A DNA stretch of 64,000 nt from Alphaproteobacteria bacterium (GTDB lineage: Bacteria; Pseudomonadota; Alphaproteobacteria; Rs-D84). Below, in pieces: positions 8,863-18,017 of the stretch. The stretch spans positions 1 to 64,000 of the forward strand of contig SUUL01000003.1 of the NCBI GenBank assembly GCA_015062545.1, written 5' to 3'. Both the position numbers and the translations under genes were made by a program. Each line of letters starts with the position of its first letter. Positions within the stretch are counted from its first letter, which is position 1. A model generated the notes under the pieces. The model saw nothing but the letters and a program-made list of their open reading frames with translations, searched no databases and had not been told where the DNA came from.

Positions 8863-10803
8863 ATGTCAAAACTTATACCCATTGCACTTTTATCATTTTT
8901 CATAATTTGCCCCGCCATGGGGATGAACAACACCGGCGGCACCGATTGGGATGGCACAATCCCCGACACCGGCGACACCGGATCGGGTCTTGGCGGCGGA
9001 ACCACAGTTACCCCCGGTACGGACCCAATAGGTGGCAAATGTAGCCAAACATACGCAGAATATGCTTCTAATCCAGACGGGCTAGAATCAACATGTATGG
9101 GGTGTGGTGTGAGTGGCGAATACGACTACGCAATTACATATAATTGGAACCCCCAACAAACCAGATATTTACCAGATTACCCCACAGATGCAGAAAGTCT
9201 TTGTTTTACCAGTGATGGTGTTAACAGTTCAAGTTGCACATGGTGGTCAACATGTGATGATGGCCGATACCTGGATGCCACAGTAGGCTACACGAAATCA
9301 ACATGCGGCATCAATCGCAACTCGCCATGTTGGTCCGTATCCAAAACTTGCAAGCCATGCTATGAAGGGATTGGTGCGCCATACTATAATGCCACAGCTA
9401 ACAAAGTAGTGTACACAGTTACAAATGAAAATTCAGGTAATAAAGGGTACAAGGCAACAATGACCATTAATGATTTTAACTTTCCATCTATTGTTTATGG
9501 TTTTTACAACAATAATGATGGCGGTGTCGTAATACAAAGGGATTCAACCACAGACTATCCGACCAATCGCGCATGCCTTAGTTGGCCACACGAAATCAAT
9601 ACATTATTTGGCGGAACAACATTGAATTACGAATACAAAGTAGATTTTACCACCTATGCCGAATGGAAGGACGGTGACAAACACGGATGTGCATACTGCC
9701 CCCCAGAAACCAGTATAATCACAGGCACCAACCATGAAACATGCACAGAATGTAATCAGGGTTCATCCCCCGACACCGAACAAACAACATGCATTTGCAA
9801 TACAAATGGCTATTATTCGCCCAGTGCCGGCACCCATATAAATGACTGCGCATACTGTGGTGACAACGCATCATCATACAAAACAAGCACCGAAAATGCT
9901 TTCTATGACGGATGTTATTGCAAGAGAGGATATTATAATAAAAATGGTTTTAATGGCAACATATACAACAATCGCCAAACGAATACAGCAGATTGCGCAG
10001 AGCCACCAATACTCCAGTATAAATATTATTCATACAATGGAACCGAGACAACACTTAATTCTGGGCGAACTATTATGCCCAGTACATACAATAATACAAA
10101 CAATATAACATTACCTGCAACAGATGCTGACATCACAAAAGAAATACAAAACAAATCTGGGTACATTGTTAACAGTTGGTATGCCACCTCAGATACGACT
10201 AAAACATGGGCTCCCAACGACACAATAGAGTCCGAAAATGTAAATGAAATAATACGAACAACTCAAGAATTTATAATTTCCCCAAAATTCCTTGACAAAA
10301 CCATCTATTATTACCACCGTGATAAGAATAATAACAGACAACAGCTAAAACTTGGCAACTCAACTAACAACACACAAACCTGTACCAGCGGACCGAACAA
10401 ATGCCTCATATCATTTGATAATTATTTGAACTCTGAATTCAAAGATGGTTACTATTACAAAGACGAAAGCGAAACAGATAATAACAATGTAACATGGATT
10501 CTGACCGATTCCAACGGCGCGAAAATAAAAGATCAAAACGAAAACTCAGAATACAAACACAACGGTTCTGACATTATTATATTGCCCAGCACGCGTGTTG
10601 ATTTGGAACTAAAACTAACAGAATGTCCCGCGAATTATTATTGCACCAACGGCATAAAATACGCATGCCCCCGCGGAACCACCACAAATAACGAAACGGG
10701 AAAATCATCCCCGGAAGATTGTGTAATTGATGATGGCTGGAAAATATGCGCCGGGGATTATTGCTTTCACATAACAGGGGGGCTGAAAAAATTTACAAAA
10801 TAG
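8863..10803 (+). CDS. secreted Cys-rich protein with an InlB-repeat-like segment
   Basis: 646 residues. Signal peptide to about residue 20, then a Gly/Asp/Thr-rich linker, then repeated short Cys modules (CxxC and CxxCxxG types) that resemble disulfide-bonded extracellular repeats. Around residues 385-470 is a stretch that looks like a Listeria InlB B-repeat (GYIVNSWYAT followed by a polar strand). The C-terminus again carries Cys modules (CPANYYC, CPRGTTT). Probably exported and disulfide-bonded; exact role unknown. Second gene of the pair starting at 5845. Confidence 0.68.
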   Translation: MSKLIPIALLSFFIICPAMGMNNTGGTDWDGTIPDTGDTGSGLGGGTTVTPGTDPIGGKCSQTYAEYASNPDGLESTCMGCGVSGEYDYAITYNWNPQQTRYLPDYPTDAESLCFTSDGVNSSSCTWWSTCDDGRYLDATVGYTKSTCGINRNSPCWSVSKTCKPCYEGIGAPYYNATANKVVYTVTNENSGNKGYKATMTINDFNFPSIVYGFYNNNDGGVVIQRDSTTDYPTNRACLSWPHEINTLFGGTTLNYEYKVDFTTYAEWKDGDKHGCAYCPPETSIITGTNHETCTECNQGSSPDTEQTTCICNTNGYYSPSAGTHINDCAYCGDNASSYKTSTENAFYDGCYCKRGYYNKNGFNGNIYNNRQTNTADCAEPPILQYKYYSYNGTETTLNSGRTIMPSTYNNTNNITLPATDADITKEIQNKSGYIVNSWYATSDTTKTWAPNDTIESENVNEIIRTTQEFIISPKFLDKTIYYYHRDKNNNRQQLKLGNSTNNTQTCTSGPNKCLISFDNYLNSEFKDGYYYKDESETDNNNVTWILTDSNGAKIKDQNENSEYKHNGSDIIILPSTRVDLELKLTECPANYYCTNGIKYACPRGTTTNNETGKSSPEDCVIDDGWKICAGDYCFHITGGLKKFTK

Positions 10804-10809
10804 TGGGGG

Positions 10810-11745
10810 ATTCTGTTACCTGCCCCCCTTGTGGGGCGGGATAGTTTTACTTGCGGGAACGTATGTGAGTGCATAGTAAAACTTGGGTGGGGGGGTATGA
10901 ACTGTGCGCCATTACCCCCACCCCACAAGGGGTCAGGAAATATCAGCATATTTGTTTACTATAATTCCTTACTACAATGTTTTTACAAAAAAATTCTGTT
11001 TATTTCCTTTATTTTTACAAGAATTTTTAATTCTTGTCACTCCTGCGGAGGCGGGGCGCAGGAATGACAAAATAGTGGGTGCTTCTGTTACCTGCCCCCA
11101 TTGTGGGGCGGGATAGTTTTACTTGCGGGAACGTATGTGAGTGCATAGTAAAACTTGGGTGGGGGGTATGAACTGTGCGCCATTACCCCCACCCCAGAAT
11201 TCCAACGCCAATAAATTGTCGGGAATTCTGACCCGCCCCACAAGGGGGCAGGAAATATCAGCATATTTGTTTACTATAATTCCTTACTACAATGTTTTTA
11301 CAAAAAAAATTGTCATTCTGGGGCTTGACCCCAGAACCCAGGTACAATTAATCCTTTGTTATTTGTGCGTACGCCATTACCCCCACCCCAGAATTCCAAC
11401 GTCAATAAATTGCCGGGAATTCTGACCCGCCCCACAAGGGGGCAGGAAATATCAGCATATTTATTTACTATAATTACTTACTACAATTTTTTTTACAAAA
11501 AAAAATTGTCATTCTGGGGCTTGACCCCAGAACCCAGGTACAATTAAATCCTTTGTTATTTGTGCGTGCGCCATTACCCCCACCCCAGAATTCCATCGTC
11601 AATAAATTGCCGGGAATTCTGACCCGCCCCACAAGGGGTCAGGGAATATCAGCATATTTGTTTACCATAATTACTTACCACAATGTTTTTACAAAAAAAA
11701 TTGTCATTCTGGGGCTTGACCCCAGAACCCAGGTAATGCACGCCC
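10810..11745. repeat. mosaic intergenic repeat block 1
   Basis: About 940 bp without a gene between two convergent genes. It contains two copies of a ~110-bp unit (from about 10811 and 11084) with inverted arms GTTTTACT / AGTAAAAC, and three tandem units starting near 11179, 11372 and 11569. Each tandem unit carries GGAATTCTG blocks, a GC hairpin CCCC-ACAAG-GGGG, TTGTCATTCTGGGGCTTGAC and CCAGAACCCAGG. Compared with the blocks near 42.6, 57.7 and 60.1 kb this one is in the opposite orientation. Short reading frames here are repeat-derived and I do not call them genes. Confidence 0.85.
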
Positions 11746-11750
11746 GCGCC

Positions 11751-14537
11751 CTATTTTCCCCATATCGGCGATATGGTATATTCAGCAACCAACGGCACAG
11801 TCAATTTTGCAATGTTTTCCATCGCACTTTTTATCTGTTCGGCAAAGTGCGTGGCATATTCCGTCTGACATTCAAACACAATTTCATCATGCACCTGCAT
11901 TATCATGCGTATTTGTTTGGCATTTGGTACAACAATATTCTGATAAATTTCAACCATTGCACGCCGCATCAAATCGGCCTCGAACCCTTGAATCGGGGCA
12001 TTAATCGCCGCACGCATGGCATACGCACGCATGCGCGGATTTCCCGCTTCGGGTAATGCAATACGCCGCCCCCACGGGGTATAAACACATGCATTATCCA
12101 TTGCAAATTGTTTCGTTTTATCAATATATTCTTTGATTTCCGGCAATCCCGCCATGTATGAATTAATTATTTCTTGGGCGGCGGCACGCGATACCCCCAG
12201 TTGCCCCGCCAATCCAAACGAAGATATACCATATATTATTGAAAAATTCACAGTCTTGGCCGCGCGGCGCATTTCCTTTGGCACATCTGCATCATCTGGC
12301 AAATTAAATATTCGGCGCGCGGTCTGATTATGAATATCGGCCCCACCATTAAATGTATCCTTGAACGTTTTTACATCGGCAATATCCGCCAACAATCGCA
12401 ACTGAATCTGGGAATAATCCACAGATATTAACGTACACCCATCAGACGCAACAAAACATTTGCGAATTTCTTCGCCCAACGATGTTTTAATCGGAATATT
12501 CTGCAAATTCGGATCACGACTGGACAAGCGACCTGTATTTGTACTGGTCTGCAGATAAGTTGTATGAATACGCCCATCAGATGCAATTTGATGCGGCAAT
12601 GCGTCCGCGTACGTTCCCGCCAACTTTGCCACAGAACGCCAATTCATAATATCTTCGATAATCGGGTGCGTATCAATTAATTCGTTCAATGCCCCTGCAT
12701 CTGTAGAACGCTTGCGATTGGCAGGTAATTGCAATTCATCAAACAACACCACCCCCAGTTGCTTTGGACTGGCAATATTAAATTCATGCCCGGCATGCGC
12801 CCAGATTTTCTGTTCCAAAGACTGTAATTGCTGATGAAAAACAGATGATAATTGCTGTAATTTTATTCTGTCCGCCAAGACACCCACGCGTTCCATCTGT
12901 AACAATACAATCATCAATGGCAAATCACACGTTTCATACAAATGCCGCAACACATCATTTGCATCCAGTTGTGGCCGCATCAAATCATACAATGCACGAC
13001 ATATACATGCATCTTCGGCGGCATATTCACACGCCGCTTCGATGGGCAAAGTGTCAAACCGCATATCTGAATTTTTGGTTTTGGGCGGAAATAACGATGC
13101 GAACTTGATATTTTCATGCCCCAGATATTTTAACGCCAATTCGTCCAAGCCATGCCCATGTGTTGCCCCATGCAAAATATACGACAGCAACATTGTATCA
13201 TCAATCGGATAAATCTTTGTCACATCCCACCCATGATTTGCCAATATATGCAAATCATACTTCAAATTATGACCTATTTTAATAATATCTGGGTTGGTTA
13301 ACAGCGGCCACAGATGTTTACGCACAACGTCCAAAGACAACTGATTCGGGGCAACACCGTCCCCACCAAACAAATCAACATTACTGATACGATGATTAAT
13401 CGGCACATAAGCCCCATGCGTACCATCCACGGCCAAAGAAATCCCCACAATCGTATCCGCAATGGTATCCAGTCCTGTGGTTTCTGTATCAATCGCCAAA
13501 ACACCATCAACACGCGCCAAAAACCGCACCAGCGCATCCACCGTTGTAATCAGTTCACTTGTTGGAACAATTTTATTGTGCGATGGCACAGATTCACCCC
13601 CCGAAATATCACACGCATTATTGGGAAAATCAAAAGTCATATTATGCGCCGTGTCTGGGGTGGACTGGGCGGGAAACATCTTCTCTATCTTGGCGGCCAA
13701 AGAATTACTTTCCAGTTGTGTGCGCACAAAATCCAATGCCCCACGCGTGTTAAAACGAAAAGCCCCCATTTGCAATTCAGATAAATCCACATCGTCTTTC
13801 AGTGTCACCAGTTGCCGGGAAATATACGCCATTTCACGATTATCACGCAGCAAATTACGAATACGTTCATTTTTCACGGCATCTAAATTCGCATACAAAT
13901 TATCTAAATCACCAAATTGATTTATTAATTCGGCTGCCTTTTTCGGGCCGATTCCTGGCACCCCTGGCACATTATCAGACGAATCGCCCATCAGTGATTG
14001 CACATCAATAACCTGATTCGGTCTAACACCGAATTTTTCCAAAACCGCCGGTTCACGGATTTCGCGCGCCTTCATCCCGTCATACAAAAAGGTACATCCC
14101 GATACCAACTGCATCAGGTCTTTGTCACTGGTGATAATTCGTGTTGTATCTGTGCCACCACAATTTTGTCGCGCCAATGTGGCAATAACATCGTCTGCTT
14201 CGACCCCAGGCACACACAACACAGGCACCCCCATATCCACCAAACCACGGCGCAACAACATACTTTGCGAAATCAAATCTGCCGGTGTTTCAGAACGATT
14301 CGCCTTGTATGCAGGATAAATATCTTGGCGGAAAGTTGTACGCGATGCATCAAAGACACATACAATACAGTCATCCGACTGGGCCGCTGCAAATATTGGC
14401 AACACCATATTCAAAAAGCCATACACCGCACCAGTTGGCGTTCCATCTGCGCGCGTCAAACGACTGTGCACACCATAATAGGCACGAAACAACAACGAAT
14501 TTCCATCAATCAGTGTCAGCATAGGTTTATTTTCCAT
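11751..14537 (-). CDS. polA: DNA polymerase I
   Basis: 928 residues, full length. It fills gaps and removes RNA primers during replication and repair. Domains in order: 5'-nuclease (about 1-290, starting TLIDGNSLLFRAYYG), 3'-5' proofreading exonuclease with DTETTG near residue 347, and the polymerase domain with motif A (DYSQIQLR), motif B (RRAAKTVNFSIIYG) and motif C VHDEIVFE near residue 881. All catalytic acids I can place are present, so proofreading should be active. The ATG has only a weak ribosome binding site. It is convergent with the secreted pair, across the repeat block. Confidence 0.97.
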   Translation of the reverse strand: MENKPMLTLIDGNSLLFRAYYGVHSRLTRADGTPTGAVYGFLNMVLPIFAAAQSDDCIVCVFDASRTTFRQDIYPAYKANRSETPADLISQSMLLRRGLVDMGVPVLCVPGVEADDVIATLARQNCGGTDTTRIITSDKDLMQLVSGCTFLYDGMKAREIREPAVLEKFGVRPNQVIDVQSLMGDSSDNVPGVPGIGPKKAAELINQFGDLDNLYANLDAVKNERIRNLLRDNREMAYISRQLVTLKDDVDLSELQMGAFRFNTRGALDFVRTQLESNSLAAKIEKMFPAQSTPDTAHNMTFDFPNNACDISGGESVPSHNKIVPTSELITTVDALVRFLARVDGVLAIDTETTGLDTIADTIVGISLAVDGTHGAYVPINHRISNVDLFGGDGVAPNQLSLDVVRKHLWPLLTNPDIIKIGHNLKYDLHILANHGWDVTKIYPIDDTMLLSYILHGATHGHGLDELALKYLGHENIKFASLFPPKTKNSDMRFDTLPIEAACEYAAEDACICRALYDLMRPQLDANDVLRHLYETCDLPLMIVLLQMERVGVLADRIKLQQLSSVFHQQLQSLEQKIWAHAGHEFNIASPKQLGVVLFDELQLPANRKRSTDAGALNELIDTHPIIEDIMNWRSVAKLAGTYADALPHQIASDGRIHTTYLQTSTNTGRLSSRDPNLQNIPIKTSLGEEIRKCFVASDGCTLISVDYSQIQLRLLADIADVKTFKDTFNGGADIHNQTARRIFNLPDDADVPKEMRRAAKTVNFSIIYGISSFGLAGQLGVSRAAAQEIINSYMAGLPEIKEYIDKTKQFAMDNACVYTPWGRRIALPEAGNPRMRAYAMRAAINAPIQGFEADLMRRAMVEIYQNIVVPNAKQIRMIMQVHDEIVFECQTEYATHFAEQIKSAMENIAKLTVPLVAEYTISPIWGK

Positions 14538-14583
14538 TTGGTTAAATCAGGGGGCCACCGCCCCCCCCAATATTAATTATATG

Positions 14584-15141
14584 TTAAAATACATAGCGTA
14601 ACTTTACACGCCCTTCGTACTGTAACAAATCAGGTGTTACATCCGCGGTTACATCTTTGAATATATCTGGGGCATATAAAACACGCCCTTCCAGGTCAAC
14701 ATCAAACGGTATTACCGGTATATCCAGTGTTATACCCAACATTCCCTGATACGCCATAACATCATCTATATCCAGTTCTGTTCCATGTTCCGATGTATAT
14801 TTACTGGAAAACGAAGACCCGACACCGGCACCAATATATGGCTTGAATATTGGGGTTGGCATTTTCAAATACGCATTAATCAGACCAATATTCATGGCCA
14901 CATTATCACCATCAATATAACTATATTCCAACTCAAAGCGAAATACAGGAATATCCATTCCCAATACCCCACCATAAGACTTTGAAGAAAACGATGGATG
15001 TTCACCGTCTGCAAATAAAACATATTCGCCAACGCCATACGTTCCACCCGCATAAATATCGAACAAAATATTTGCGTTGGCCGCCCCAACAGATAACATA
15101 ATCGCAGATGCAGTTAAAATACCGAATGATTTTGTTTTCAT
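14584..15141 (-). CDS. small outer-membrane beta-barrel protein
   Basis: 185 residues, start chosen at 15141 (MKTKSFGIL, with GGAGAA before it) because a signal peptide ending GAANA follows directly. The mature part has about eight amphipathic strands with glycine-rich turns (YAGGTYGVG, YIGAGVGSSF) and ends in RYVF, as in OmpA/OmpW/opacity-type eight-stranded barrels. It is divergent from pth. The precise family is not recognised. Confidence 0.62.
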   Translation of the reverse strand: MKTKSFGILTASAIMLSVGAANANILFDIYAGGTYGVGEYVLFADGEHPSFSSKSYGGVLGMDIPVFRFELEYSYIDGDNVAMNIGLINAYLKMPTPIFKPYIGAGVGSSFSSKYTSEHGTELDIDDVMAYQGMLGITLDIPVIPFDVDLEGRVLYAPDIFKDVTADVTPDLLQYEGRVKLRYVF

Positions 15142-15186
15142 GTTTTCTCCTTTGTGTGATATTATAATAGAAAAAGGGTATTGAAT

Positions 15187-15705
15187 ATGCAAGAAAATAA
15201 ACCATTCTTAGTGGTCGGCTTGGGCAATCCCGGCGGTGAATACGCCATGACACGTCATAACGTTGGTTTTATGGCGATTGATGCACTGGCGGCGAATGCA
15301 GATTGGAAAAAAGAAAAATATGCATTAACCGCCCGCACAGAAATTAATGGTCGGCGGGCTATTTTGGTAAAACCGCAAACATTTATGAATAACAGTGGCG
15401 TTGCGGTTCAGGCATTAATGACCTTTTACAAGATACCACTAGAAAATTTAATTGTGATTCATGATGACATGGACATTCCGGTTGGTGATTGCCGCGAAAA
15501 AATTGGTGGTGGGTCTGCGGGTCATAATGGGATTCGTTCCATTGATGCGCATGTTGGTCGTGAATATCGGCGAATTCGGATTGGTATTGGTCATCCGCGT
15601 GATTTTAATTTGCCGATGGATCCAGCAGATTGGGTATTGGGGAAATTTGGCCCTGTTCAGATGGATATGATACGCGATACAATTTCCCGGTTGCATATTT
15701 TCTGA
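15187..15705 (+). CDS. pth: peptidyl-tRNA hydrolase
   Basis: 172 residues. It releases peptides from peptidyl-tRNA that drops off ribosomes. The signature is GLGNPGGEY near the N-terminus, with Asn14 and catalytic His24 (TRHNVGF), FMNNSG, HDDMD and GHNGIRS. The ATG at 15187 has AAGGG nine bases upstream; a TTG at 15181 is too close. The protein ends at SRLHIF, somewhat short for the family (usually 185-195), and hairpin repeat cluster B begins almost at its stop codon, so the end of the gene may have been replaced by repeat insertion without loss of the core. Confidence 0.94.
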   Translation: MQENKPFLVVGLGNPGGEYAMTRHNVGFMAIDALAANADWKKEKYALTARTEINGRRAILVKPQTFMNNSGVAVQALMTFYKIPLENLIVIHDDMDIPVGDCREKIGGGSAGHNGIRSIDAHVGREYRRIRIGIGHPRDFNLPMDPADWVLGKFGPVQMDMIRDTISRLHIF

Positions 15706-15707
15706 CC

Positions 15708-15966
15708 CAATGCACAAAATAAAAGATAATGGTATAAGATAAGCGGGTTGGAAATGGCGTAGTGTACAGCCTCCTAGAAATGCACAAAATAAATTAGAAT
15801 GATTTAGATACGACACGAACCCGATGGTGTAGTGTACAGACGTTACATGAGCCATCGGGTTCGTTCGTAGATGAATTATTATTTATCGAAAATAAAAGAT
15901 AATGGTATAGATGCACGCAGTGCCGGCAATGTAGTGTACAAACGCTACATGAATTGCCGGCACCGC
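15708..15966. repeat. hairpin repeat cluster B (core GTAGTGTACA)
   Basis: Holds a half unit (GTAGTGTACA near 15760), a full unit at 15815-15864 within a 110-bp block nearly identical to 269-378, and a second full unit at 15920-15963 with quite different outer arms (GTGCCGGCAA / TTGCCGGCAC). All full units share the inner stem, the TGTACA loop start and the TGA bulge. Spacers between units share AATAAAAGATAATGGTATA or AATTAGAATGATTTAGATA. No gene is seen between pth and efp. Confidence 0.8.
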
Positions 15967-15988
15967 GTTGCAGATATGCCATTAGATT

Positions 15989-16558
15989 TTATTTTGCGCG
16001 TTCTACGTATTCCAGGGTTTCCGTATTCACCACAATCTTTTCATCTTGTTCAATGAATAACGGCACTTGAACGCGTACACCATTATCCAGAATCGCAGGT
16101 TTACCACCACTGGATGAAACGGTCTGTCCCTTTAATGCAGGTTCTGTTTCAACAACAGTGGCAACAACTGTTTTTGGCAGGGAAATTGATACAGGCTGCC
16201 CTTCGACAAAATTCGCCTTGACGACCATTTCTGGTGCCAAGAATTTCATTGCTTCGCCCAAAGAATCAACCGCCATTGTAAACTGTTCATAATCGGTCAG
16301 ATTCATAAAGAACGCATCTGTACCATCTGCATACAGATATTGACAATCAAAATCTTCGACCATCAATTTTTCAACCTTGTCTTCTGCACGCCAACGATCG
16401 CCGCCCTTGTTTCCAGAATCAATATCACGCAAGTCCGCCTGAACAAATGCGCCGCCCTTGCCTGGTTTAACCTTGGTAATAGATGTAACGGAATAACGTT
16501 TTCCATTGTGTGCGATTACCCAACCCACACGCATATCATTTGCAATATAAGATGCCAT
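15989..16558 (-). CDS. efp: translation elongation factor P
   Basis: 189 residues, three beta-barrel domains. It relieves ribosome stalling at polyproline. The N-terminal domain has PGKGG with Lys34 at the tip, the residue modified in many bacteria; the C-terminal domain carries GVRVQVPLFIEQDEKI. Full length for the family. It follows ppa on the same strand (64 bp gap) and probably shares its transcript. Confidence 0.95.
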   Translation of the reverse strand: MASYIANDMRVGWVIAHNGKRYSVTSITKVKPGKGGAFVQADLRDIDSGNKGGDRWRAEDKVEKLMVEDFDCQYLYADGTDAFFMNLTDYEQFTMAVDSLGEAMKFLAPEMVVKANFVEGQPVSISLPKTVVATVVETEPALKGQTVSSSGGKPAILDNGVRVQVPLFIEQDEKIVVNTETLEYVERAK

Positions 16559-16622
16559 AATAAAACCCCTTGGTATTAAAATTCGCTTTGATTATAAGAA
16601 TAACTGCCACAAACGCAAGCAA

Positions 16623-17165
16623 TTATTGCATTTCACGCTTGTGCGCCCAGTATCTGTCGATACTGTCCATAATCAGTTTATCTGCGGTTTCGCGATCTGC
16701 CCAACCCAAAATTTTTGACCATGCGCCCCCTTGCAAGTCCTTGTAGTGCTTGAAAAAATATTCAATCTTTGACCGCAAGATTTCAGGCAACTGTTCAATA
16801 AATTCTATTTTTTCATAATATGGGTCAATTTTATCACGTGGCACACAAATAATTTTTTCATCACCACCGGCCTGATCTTCCATCAACAGCGCGCCGATTG
16901 GTCGCACTTCAATCAGAACACCAGGGCGCAGTGGCGCATTACAAACGACAACACAGTCCAACGGGTCGCCATCGTCACCCAATGTTCCCGGAAAATATCC
17001 ATAGTTTGCAGGATACGCCATTGGCGCATGCAAAATTCTGTCCACCTTCAGCAGGCCTGTTTCTTTGTCAATTTCATATTTTACATGCCCATTTTCGGGT
17101 ATTTCAATAATTGCATTCATTTTTTTTGGTGGCATCTTGCCCGCCACCATATTATCCAGATTCAT
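16623..17165 (-). CDS. ppa: inorganic pyrophosphatase
   Basis: 180 residues, soluble family I pyrophosphatase that hydrolyses PPi to phosphate and drives biosynthetic reactions. The active-site signature DGDPLDCVV is intact, preceded by PANYGYFPGTLG, with Lys and Tyr residues typical of the family. The start has a ribosome binding site (AAGGAC). Upstream on the same strand are a Cys-rich protein and corA; downstream is efp. Confidence 0.95.
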   Translation of the reverse strand: MNLDNMVAGKMPPKKMNAIIEIPENGHVKYEIDKETGLLKVDRILHAPMAYPANYGYFPGTLGDDGDPLDCVVVCNAPLRPGVLIEVRPIGALLMEDQAGGDEKIICVPRDKIDPYYEKIEFIEQLPEILRSKIEYFFKHYKDLQGGAWSKILGWADRETADKLIMDSIDRYWAHKREMQ

Positions 17166-17226
17166 AAGACTTGTCCTTTGTTAATATTGGCCAGATTGTA
17201 CCCGATTAAAAGCATATTTCAATAAA

Positions 17227-17973
17227 TTATTCCACATACGGACACGTGTCAGTCGAATTTGCATTGATGACAAATTCCCCCGTTTCATCATCACCTTTTA
17301 CTTCTGTATTCAAATAACAATCTGTTATCGATTTTGCATCGGTTAACTCAAGCCCATTCACATTAAACAATTTCGTAACCCCTTTACCTGGACACTGCTC
17401 ACAAAACGATTTATCCACCGATGTTCCCTTGTTCAAATAATACCCCATTTTACATTTGCATAAATTAACATCATCAAACCTATAACCATTTGCATCACAT
17501 TCCCCGGTCTCCTCATCAATACCATCTTTGCACCTTGTGGGTTTACAATACAAATTGTTATTTGACAGTAAACTTGCCGATAAATATGTATCTTTTTTCG
17601 CAAGTTCAACGCAACTGTCAGTTTCATTATAATCATTTGACCAACTGCCAGAAACACACGTGCGACAATAGAAATTATTGTAGGCTACATAACTATAACA
17701 CCCTGCTTCACACGAATATGTATATACTGCATTAGTACAATAATTAGCAGCACCATTGTTGACACAGCTACAACTCGATATTTTTCTATACGTAAAACAT
17801 CCCCCTACTGGTTTGGTCGTAGTTGTTGCTTTCCATTGTTCGTTTAAAAAATTGCTACTATCGTTACAATACCTGTAACATGCATTCATATTCATAAAAC
17901 ATTGCGGATTATACCCATACCCGTTACACACAGTCAAAATCATCAACAAAAGCGCGAAAATTATCCTTGTCAT
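17227..17973 (-). CDS. secreted Cys-rich protein
   Basis: 248 residues with an N-terminal signal peptide (TRIIFALLLMILTVCNGYG) and more than 20 cysteines spread over short modules, many as CxxC or CxC; the motif CKCKMGYYL resembles growth-factor-like or TNFR-like disulfide modules. No family with known function recognised. It is the same type of protein as those at 23083, 24529 and 58371, suggesting a multigene family of exported proteins. It sits between corA and ppa (44 and 61 bp gaps). Confidence 0.62.
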   Translation of the reverse strand: MTRIIFALLLMILTVCNGYGYNPQCFMNMNACYRYCNDSSNFLNEQWKATTTTKPVGGCFTYRKISSCSCVNNGAANYCTNAVYTYSCEAGCYSYVAYNNFYCRTCVSGSWSNDYNETDSCVELAKKDTYLSASLLSNNNLYCKPTRCKDGIDEETGECDANGYRFDDVNLCKCKMGYYLNKGTSVDKSFCEQCPGKGVTKLFNVNGLELTDAKSITDCYLNTEVKGDDETGEFVINANSTDTCPYVE

Positions 17974-18017
17974 ATCAGGTTAATAATACCATATTTCGCA
18001 CAAAATCACAACACCAT

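Noticed and set aside
9405-9420. Another GTAGTGTACA hairpin unit inside the 8863 gene
   Set aside because: It lacks the paired arms and lies within a well-supported reading frame; chance match.
10831-12056. Several 60-170 codon plus-strand reading frames in the repeat block
   Set aside because: They are translations of the same repeats, share identical segments and have no ribosome binding sites.
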